Shown here: one piece after another, positions 19,518 through 27,500 of the stretch
How positions within the stretch are numbered: position 1 is the first letter of the stretch
How the letters are laid out: each line of letters starts with the position of its first letter
Translations under genes and position numbers: made by a program
Notes under the pieces: generated by a model
What the model saw: only the letters and a program-made list of their open reading frames with translations
What the model was told of the DNA's origin: nothing
The model's database searches: none
Assembly: GCA_015068135.1 (NCBI GenBank)
Contig: SVLB01000024.1
Span: forward strand, 1 to 41,054
Reading direction: 5' to 3'
From: Oscillospiraceae bacterium
GTDB taxonomy: Bacteria > Bacillota > Clostridia > Oscillospirales > Oscillospiraceae
DNA: 41,054 nt

Positions 19518-20377
19518 CAGCCCTTTTCACCTCCTGCGGTAATGCCTTCGATAAAGTACTTCTGAACGAAAATATAGATGAGAACTGTGGGAATAATGGC
19601 GATCACATTGGCTGCCAGAATGCTGGGCCAGTCGCCGGAATAGCGGTCAGAGAATACTGCCACTGAAACCTGTAGTGTCTGATACTTGGGGTCCTTCAAG
19701 TAGATCAAGGGACCAAAATAGTCGTTGTAACCGCCCACGAAGCCCAAAATACCCTGGGACAGCAGCGCAGGCTTTACCAGCGGCAGAACGATTTTCCGGA
19801 AGCAGCCGAAGGGTCCCAGACCGTCGATCCGGCTGGCCTCGATCACGGAATCAGGGATCGCGTAAATGGCCTGGCGCATAAAGAATACGCAGGCTGCAGC
19901 ACCGAACATACCGGGGATCATCAAGGGAATATAGGGAGCGGTAACCGTAACGCCCAAATAATCCCAAATAATGTAGGACGGAACCAAAGTAACAATACCC
20001 GGAACCATCATGGTAGCGATCAGCAAACCAAACATGATCTTTTTTCCGCGAAAACGCAGTTTTGCAAAGGCGTATGCGGACAAGGTGGATACCAGCAAGC
20101 CTAGAATGGTGGGCGGAATGATGATCCACAGGGTGTTGAAGAAGCCTTCCAGGATCGAAGTAGAGGAGGCTACCTTCTCAAAGGCATTCAGATAGCCCCG
20201 CAGGGTCATTCCAAGTTTAGGCCACCAGGTAAAGCTTCCGATGGTCTCCTCCTTATGCTTTAGCGATGAGATCACCATGATCGCAAAGGGAACAAGAACA
20301 AACAGCGCGAACAGCACGAGACCGGTATAAATGATCGTTTTGCGCAGGAGCTGTTTCCGTTTTCTTACTTCAATCAT
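19517..20377 (-). CDS. Carbohydrate ABC transporter permease, MalG/CUT1 type
   Basis: A 286-residue inner-membrane protein with six predicted helices. The EAA loop that contacts the ATPase is at about 180-203 (EASRIDGLGPFGCFRKIVLP). The length is normal for MalG/LacG-like permeases. It overlaps the upstream permease by 8 nt and the downstream giant by 1 nt, so the three are one translational unit. It forms the channel together with the other permease. No ATPase gene is present in the window, so a shared MsmX/MsmK-type ATPase encoded elsewhere is expected. The substrate cannot be read from the sequence; neighbours point to GH43-released oligosaccharides. Confidence 0.95.
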   Translation of the reverse strand: MIEVRKRKQLLRKTIIYTGLVLFALFVLVPFAIMVISSLKHKEETIGSFTWWPKLGMTLRGYLNAFEKVASSTSILEGFFNTLWIIIPPTILGLLVSTLSAYAFAKLRFRGKKIMFGLLIATMMVPGIVTLVPSYIIWDYLGVTVTAPYIPLMIPGMFGAAACVFFMRQAIYAIPDSVIEASRIDGLGPFGCFRKIVLPLVKPALLSQGILGFVGGYNDYFGPLIYLKDPKYQTLQVSVAVFSDRYSGDWPSILAANVIAIIPTVLIYIFVQKYFIEGITAGGEKG

Positions 20378-21275
20378 AATTCACCCACCTTTTCTGCATT
20401 TTAAAGTTCAAGAGTGTAACAGCACTGATCAGAACGGCAATGACCCAACCCATGGCGGAAGCCACGCCCAGATCAGAGCCGCCGGAGGCATTGAACAGCT
20501 TCTGATACAAATAGAACACCACGGTCAGACCCTGGTAGCCCGGGCCGCCGTCGCCGGTCATGATCTGGAATCTTGTAAACTCCTGCAAAGATCCGATCAG
20601 TCCAACGATCAAAAGATAGAAAATGGTAGGAGAGATCAAAGGCAGTGTGATCTTGAAGAAACGCCTGACCTCTCCGTAGCCATCCATTTCCGCGGCTTCG
20701 TGAAGCTCTCTGGGTACAGCGATCAGCGCCGCTGTCAGCAAAATAATATTAAAGCCCATGGAGCTCCATACCAGAAGAATAAACATGGCTGTGCGGTAGT
20801 AATCCTCGCTGCCCAGCCAGTCAATGGGTTCGCTGATCCAGCCCCAATCCATCAGTGTAGTATTGAGCACACCGTAATTGTAGTCGTAGATCCACTTCCA
20901 CATGAAGGTGATCGCCACCATGGAGCAGACATAGGGAACGAAATAGATGGCCTTAAACCCCTTCGCGCCACGCACATTGGTTGCGATCAGTGCGCTGATG
21001 ATCACTGAAAGGATCAGCGCCACCACAGTTGCCAGAAGAACAAAGGCCGTGTTGCCCAGGGATTGGTAGAACAGATCATCCTTGAATATCTCTTTAAAAT
21101 TCTCAAATCCCACATATTCAGCGGTATGTATCCGCAGACCTTTAAAAGAGTTAAAGCTCAAAAACAGTGACATGATCAAAGGGATCAAGCCAAATATACA
21201 GAATCCAAGCAAGGGGATATTGGCAAAGGCAATACCCTGTAGTTCCTCCTTGCGCAATTTGTTTTTCTTTTTCAT
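20370..21275 (-). CDS. Carbohydrate ABC transporter permease, MalF/UgpA type
   Basis: A 301-residue membrane protein with a short basic N-terminus, six predicted helices and the EAA loop at about 193-216 (EAAEMDGYGEVRRFFKITLP). The start follows TAAGGAGG with normal spacing. It is the partner permease of the MalG-type gene that overlaps its end. It is separated from the giant upstream (ends 21528) by 252 nt holding three hairpins, which may set the transporter permeases to a lower level than the binding protein. Confidence 0.95.
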   Translation of the reverse strand: MKKKNKLRKEELQGIAFANIPLLGFCIFGLIPLIMSLFLSFNSFKGLRIHTAEYVGFENFKEIFKDDLFYQSLGNTAFVLLATVVALILSVIISALIATNVRGAKGFKAIYFVPYVCSMVAITFMWKWIYDYNYGVLNTTLMDWGWISEPIDWLGSEDYYRTAMFILLVWSSMGFNIILLTAALIAVPRELHEAAEMDGYGEVRRFFKITLPLISPTIFYLLIVGLIGSLQEFTRFQIMTGDGGPGYQGLTVVFYLYQKLFNASGGSDLGVASAMGWVIAVLISAVTLLNFKMQKRWVNYD

Positions 21276-21312
21276 AAAAAGCCTCCTTAGACTGTTACGA
21301 ACTGGCCAAAGC

Positions 21313-21345
21313 CTCTATGGGCTGAACGCTTTTCAGCCCATAGAG
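21313..21345 (-). other. Strong intercistronic stem-loop upstream of the permease genes
   Basis: A perfect 14-bp stem (CTCTATGGGCTGAA against TTCAGCCCATAGAG) with a 5-nt loop. On the minus strand it is followed by GCTTTGGCC, not by a T-run, so full termination is unlikely. It is placed 38 nt upstream of the MalF-type start. It may act as a partial terminator, an RNase barrier or an mRNA 3'-end stabiliser. Confidence 0.65.
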
Positions 21346-21393
21346 CCGCCGGTCAGTTGCTTGCTGAAACCTTTTGTTATTGTGAGGATGGGG

Positions 21394-21429
21394 GGCAAGC
21401 GACCGGGGATCGTACCCCGGTCACTTGCC
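21394..21429 (-). other. Second intercistronic stem-loop
   Basis: An inner 8-bp stem GACCGGGG/CCCCGGTC with a 6-nt loop is extended by GGCAAG/CTTGCC across one mismatch, giving about 15 paired positions. It is GC-rich and followed on the minus strand by CCCC and then an A-rich stretch, not Us. With the neighbouring hairpins it forms a structured spacer between the 2776-aa giant and the permeases. Confidence 0.6.
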
Positions 21430-21465
21430 GTTGGGTCAGATAATCAATAGGTTTCGGTGGCGGCT

Positions 21466-21481
21466 ATGCGCTTTGGCGCAT
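21466..21481 (-). other. Third intercistronic stem-loop
   Basis: ATGCGC and GCGCAT enclose the loop TTTG: a compact 6-bp hairpin about 45 nt after the stop codon of the 2776-aa giant. No U-tract follows. The rest of 21276-21527 shows no gene. Confidence 0.5.
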
Positions 21482-21527
21482 CTCAGGTGACCTGGATGGC
21501 AGGCAGCATAGCAGCTTTAACAGCCGT

Positions 21528-24500
21528 TTACTGTGTCAGCAACGCAGCCTTGGCTGCAAGGGTCTCAGCAGATGTGTCGGTAAAGTACTCCGTCAGGGTC
21601 ATGCTGGTATTGAAGCCGAACACACCGACCACTGCGTTACCAGTCATGTCGCTTTCGTAGGAAAGGACATGCTGACCGTCAATAAACAAATGCAGATATT
21701 TGCCATCCTTCAAAACGCCCATAGTGATCGTTTCGCCCTCGCCGGAAAACGCCATGCCGCTGACGGTAGCGGTGTTGGTATTTGCCCAATCATAGTTTCC
21801 GTCAGTTACAGTCATTCTTCCCACCGTGGCAGCGGTCAGCGCAGTGGTCATATCCACATAGAAGTGGTGACGAATCGTGCCGTTCTGCACAAACAGGCCA
21901 AACTTGGGCCAGGCCTCTGTGGCAGCAATACTATTTACGTGGATCTTGGTCTCAAAATAGAAGCTGTCTTCATAAAATTCATTTGCATAGCCCAGGGAAA
22001 TACCGTTTTCGGATACATTGACGGTGCCGACATTCGCACCCGTGTCACCGGAAAGGTCAAACTGTGCGCCGGTCTTATAATCTCCGGTCGCGCCAAAGAA
22101 TCCGGTGTATCCCGATCTGAAGATCCGCTCGTACAGATAATTACCAAAAACAGTATAGCCTTCCTCACTCAGATGGACCTTATCGCTGACATAGTAGGCA
22201 CCTACGGGGTTCTTGCCATCCTCGGTGGTCATCAGATCGAAAATGTCCACGCCGGTCACATAATCCAGTCCGGCAACCAACTCCTTGGAGCGGTTGATGG
22301 CATCTTCTACCTTCCAGTTTGTATACGCGCCGTTGGCGTAAACAGAGGGGCTGGGATTGATGTAAATATAGTAGATCTCCGTTTCGGGGAAGTCTGCGTG
22401 AACGGTCTCAAACAGAGTCCTCAGATTTTCGGTAAATTCTTCGCCATTATCGCCCCAGACATTGATATCATTGTAACCGATATTGAGAATGATACGCTCA
22501 GGGGCAAAGGGCTTGACGAGCCGCTCATAGGCAAGGAACCAATCCCGGATGGCCGCGCCGCCGATGCCCACATTGTAGCCGTTTTCGTAATTGGTAAGAT
22601 CGAGCTGACTTTCCCAGGTGTTCCAGAAATCCATATAGGAGTCACCGAAGATCAGCGTGCCGCCCTTACCGGTGCAGTTGTTTTCAACGATGTACTCGTT
22701 ATACAGAGCATCCATACGGGTCTGGTAATGGCTGACATATTCTGCCTTTTCCTTGGTCGCCAGGTAGCTTTCTGCCTCCTCGGCGTCGGCAAACACCTGC
22801 GCATCCAGGTTGCTTACAGCGCAGGTCGCCACATTGGAAGCGCCGAAGCCGGGGGTGCTGGTCGTCATCGCCACACGGCTGTTTTCATAGCAGATCTCAT
22901 CGTCCAGCAGGAAAGTGATCTTGCCGCCGTTGACGACCAACTCAAAATCAATGCTGTTTTGGTCGCCATTGGTCTCATGGTGGCTGATGAGCCGCCAGTC
23001 ATTCCAGGCGTTCTCGTTGAGCCGGGACATGGTGAAGATCTGATAGGCATTTTCGCCCACCTCTTCCAGGGCGATGACATAACCGTTGGTTTCGTCCGCG
23101 GTAGCCAAAATCCGGGCCTGTCCCCAGGTATCCGCATTGGTCAGAGAAAGTGTTCCCTTCACCCGGTAGCTTGCGGCATTGACCACAGAACCGTCCCGCA
23201 CAACACTGTCTGTCATGGTATCGGTGTAAGCATTGGTAGACAAAGTGTAAACGCTCGCAGCGGTTTCGGTAAAGTAATCGGTGGTAATGGACACACCCTC
23301 CTTCCAGTTGAGGATGGGGGCAATATCCCAGGTTTGCATCGTCTCATCGGATACACACAGCGCCTGCACTGCCTTCTTCTGAGCTGTCCTGAAGGTGTCA
23401 AAGCTTGCCGCGATTATCTCCACCATTTGACGCATACTGTAGGAGGTAACGCCGCTTTCGATCACAGTGCCATCGATCAGCGTGATCATGACATTGGCAT
23501 GCACCTTCGTTTCGCCATGGCTTGCCACGGGGAAGTTCTGCAGACGCAGAGTCAGCAAATTCTTGAAATCGGCAGTCTTGGTGACCTTTTTATTATTAGT
23601 CAGCCACAGATTATAGCCGATGGACTCGATCTGTGCCTGTACTGCCTCGTCGCCGTAGAATTCGGCCTTATAGCCAAAGCCGGTAACGTAGGGCGCCAGA
23701 CTCAAATTGGTGATGCCCATGTAGAAGCGATGGAAGGATACACCCTCGCCCTCGGCAATCGCCAAATAACGCTTGCGGTCGCTATTGCGATAGTGAGCAG
23801 CATACGTACCTTCTACATCCGATATCTTGGCGTTGCTGGCTTCGTATGCGTTGGTAGCGCTGTCCATACCGTACAGAATGCCGGAAACGGTAACCTTATT
23901 CAGGCTATAGCCGTTCAGATCCAGGTACAGATCGCCCTGGGCAGTGACTTCCTCATCGGAATTGGCAAACAGCTTCACAACGCCACCGTTCGCCGCATTC
24001 ACAGCCTCCTGCACGGTATCATAGCCCGTGCCGTTGACCATAGCCACATAAGGCACATAGTTGGGCTGCTCGTGCATATGGATGCCGTTTTTGTACACAT
24101 AGAACTGGTTTGCCGTGTCGGAGGGTACGCAGCCATACAGATGCCAGAACTCATTTTTCTCTGTATACCCATTGAGCAATACATATTCACCTGTGGGCTT
24201 AAAGGCAAATCCCATCCGCAGGTAATTCTCATTGTTGGCTGTAGCCATGCCGGATGCAGGGATGAAAAACTCTATGGTTGTATAGTACAAAGCCGCAGTT
24301 TCATCATAGGTCTGTTCCAAATATACATTTTTTGCATACAGGCCATTACCGATTGCCGCACCGCGGTTTGTAATGTAATACTTATTCTCACCGATATAGA
24401 ATTCCATATTGGTGCTATGGTGCCAGGTGTTGGTGTCAATAGGCATGGGATTGGTCTTGCTCTGTGCCTTGAGTCCCACATAAACACCGTGTCCGGGGAT

Positions 24501-27500
24501 ATACTGCGCAACCGTATCAAAGCCTACACTGCCGTCCTGGCTGTAAACACTCAGTTTATTTGCCAAGGCTTCTGCGCTAAAGTCAGAGAAATCACCATCC
24601 AGCCGGATATTGTTCTCCGGACGCACAGTCGTATACAAACCGATACCGGACGCATTGACAAAATACTGCTCTAACCGCTCAGAGGGGAATCTTCCGGAGG
24701 GGAACCACCACTCTCCACCGTTGATCATGTGATGATACTTGATCATATCAGTGGGTGTCTTCCAGGCAAAACCGATCTGCAATTCGCCGGAAAGCGCGTT
24801 TTGGGGCAGATCCTCCATGGCAACGAAGCCTTCGGCTACAGATGTGTAGCCATTGCCGTTTTTCACCGTCTTCATTACGCCCTGTACCTTTTCATGGGCG
24901 AGCGCGGGATTGGCGGTGACCCACATCTGCACACTTTGACCATTCAGGAAGAATTCCAGGTTGGTATTCTTCCACCAGAGGTCTGCATCGTTCACGTACA
25001 GCCCGTGGTCAGCCTCGGCAGCCACATACAAGCCTTCGTCGGTCATGCAAGCATAGAAGCTTACATTTTTATTGGCAGTATCTCCAAGACCAACCATGGT
25101 TTGTCCGGTTGCCAGGATGTTTTCATTCCAGTCAGAGATATCTCCGTCAACGGTAATCTCTTTTTGGCAGGTAATATTGAGCTTTCCGGAGCGGAAGGTA
25201 TCACCTTCGATCAAAGCGATCTCACAGCTCAGATCCTCTCCTGCCACATCGATCAACGCCACATTACGTCCCAGGGATCTGGAAACCGCAGCCATGCGGT
25301 ATTCGCCGTTGAAGCAGATGACGGTATTTTCGCCAACCGCTTTGGCAGAGGTAAATCCGATCTGCTCATCTGCGGTAATGGTAGCGTGCCAATTATGCAG
25401 CAGATAATCGTAGTAGCTATGGTTAATATTGTCAGGTGTTACCACCTCCAACTCACCGGATGCGAAAGCATTGGTCTGTACGATCACATCGGTCTCACCC
25501 TTCAGGGTAACAGTCTCGGCCGCACCCAGGGCAAGGATATGTACATACACATTGCCGCCCTGTGCGTACCATGCGGAAACCTCTGTTCCAAACACGTTCA
25601 GCTTTGCATCAGCTGCATAGGTCTTATCGGTCACGATAGAGGTTGCAGAGCCGGCAATAGCAACATAGGCATTGGCATTGCCGCTAAACAAAGCATCCTT
25701 GGCAGAAGCCACTTTCTGTGCCATAGCTTCATCCACGGTCACAGAGATTTCGGGAGCAGGTACATATTCCTGATCCCAATCAAAAGTGATCTCAAACTGA
25801 TCGGTCTCTTTGAAATACTGGTCTCTTCTAATAGAATAATTATTGACCTTGACAGTATTGCTGCCGTTGGTGAAGCCCAGCAAACCGATCATTTGAGGTG
25901 TTGCGTGCTGTCTTTCCAACAAAGACATATCGAAGCAAAGGGAATTTACCACATGTCCGCTTTCCGTTACATCCGTACGGCGACCCACAACATAATGGCT
26001 TACATGTCCGCACAGAACAAGCTGGATGTTATCGTGCTTGGAGATCAGGCAATCGTACAACTCCGTAGCCTCCATGCCGTCGTCATGCTGATACTGACCG
26101 GCATAGCAGTACATGCCCTCTGCCATGATCTCGCTTTCCACATTCATATAGGCATGGTTGGAAATGATCACCTGGTGGTTCGGATGGGCGGCAATGACAT
26201 CTCCTGCCCACTGTGCCACGGCAGGTCGGACAGCCACCTCAAGACCCATGAACAAATAGTCTGTTCCTTCAATGTTCATGATGTAATAGTAGTTATCCAT
26301 CTTGCCCTCTTCGAAAGCACCACCAAAATAATCATACTGAGAATACTTTTCGTAGGGGAAATATTCATTCCAAAGTCTGGAGTCTCTTTCCCGGGTAGTA
26401 TAATCGTGGTTGCCAAGCAAGGGCATAAAGGGGATCACGCCATCAATGATGGACGCTGCCTCGGACATAATATGCATTTGCTCCGGATTGGGCTCATTGA
26501 CCATATCGCCCACAGAGATCAGGAGCTTAATATTATAAGCCTCGGCGTTTTCCTTGATCCAGGTAAAGTATTTGCGGATAAAGACCTCGTAGCTTTCTGC
26601 CTGGTGCTGCATATCGGGCAGAACAGCTATACGCCAGTCCGCATCTCCGATCACATAGTCATCCAGCCAAAGCTGCACCATATCGGCGGTAAGCTCATTT
26701 TCAGTCCGTGAAGTGACCAGATCTACAAAGCTGTCTGCATCCTCCATGACAAAGCAATGCAGCAGACCTTCTTCTGTCCCCTTCAAATTGAAATGGGGCT
26801 GGCTCAAGGCTTCATCAGACAGGGCATAGTCCCACATGCGGATCTCACCGATCTCGCCCTGGAGTGTCCACAAATTATCCCGTCTTGTACCGATCTGCAA
26901 GATCCGTCTTGCGGTAAACTCATTGCCGCTTTCCACATACTGCTCTTTTTTCGTCGGTGTGATGGTGCGGCTCTGTGCGGAAGTATCGACCAAAACATCG
27001 TCTGTAAATACGGACAGTTGGATATTCAACAGATCCGTTCCCGCGTCATAGTATCTGCGCACAGCTACCTTATGCCATTGTCCATCGTTAAAGCCTGCGG
27101 CAGAGTGGATGTGGAAATCCAAATTATCGCCGGCTTTGGTCCAATACTCTCTGTCGCCGTTGTTTTCGTGATAATACAGCTTACCTTCTTCTGTAATTAC
27201 CAGATAGAACTCGTTGGAGCATTGATCTGCCCAGAAATTACTGATCAGAGTTTGCTCCTGCGCATCCGAAGTTTTGAACCAAACCTCAATGGTATCCGGT
27301 GTTTTGGTAATGGGGCCGGAGGTATCGATCACGTGATTTCCGTCAAACACAACGCCGTTGGTGATCGGCGTGGGGTTCGGCGTATCTGCGGTCTCATCTT
27401 CCGGGGCGATCAGATCGTAGGTTTGTCCTGTGACTGTATCGGTAATGCTGAATTCATAAACGAGCATATTGCATCCCTGGCGGAAAATGAAGCCTACTTC

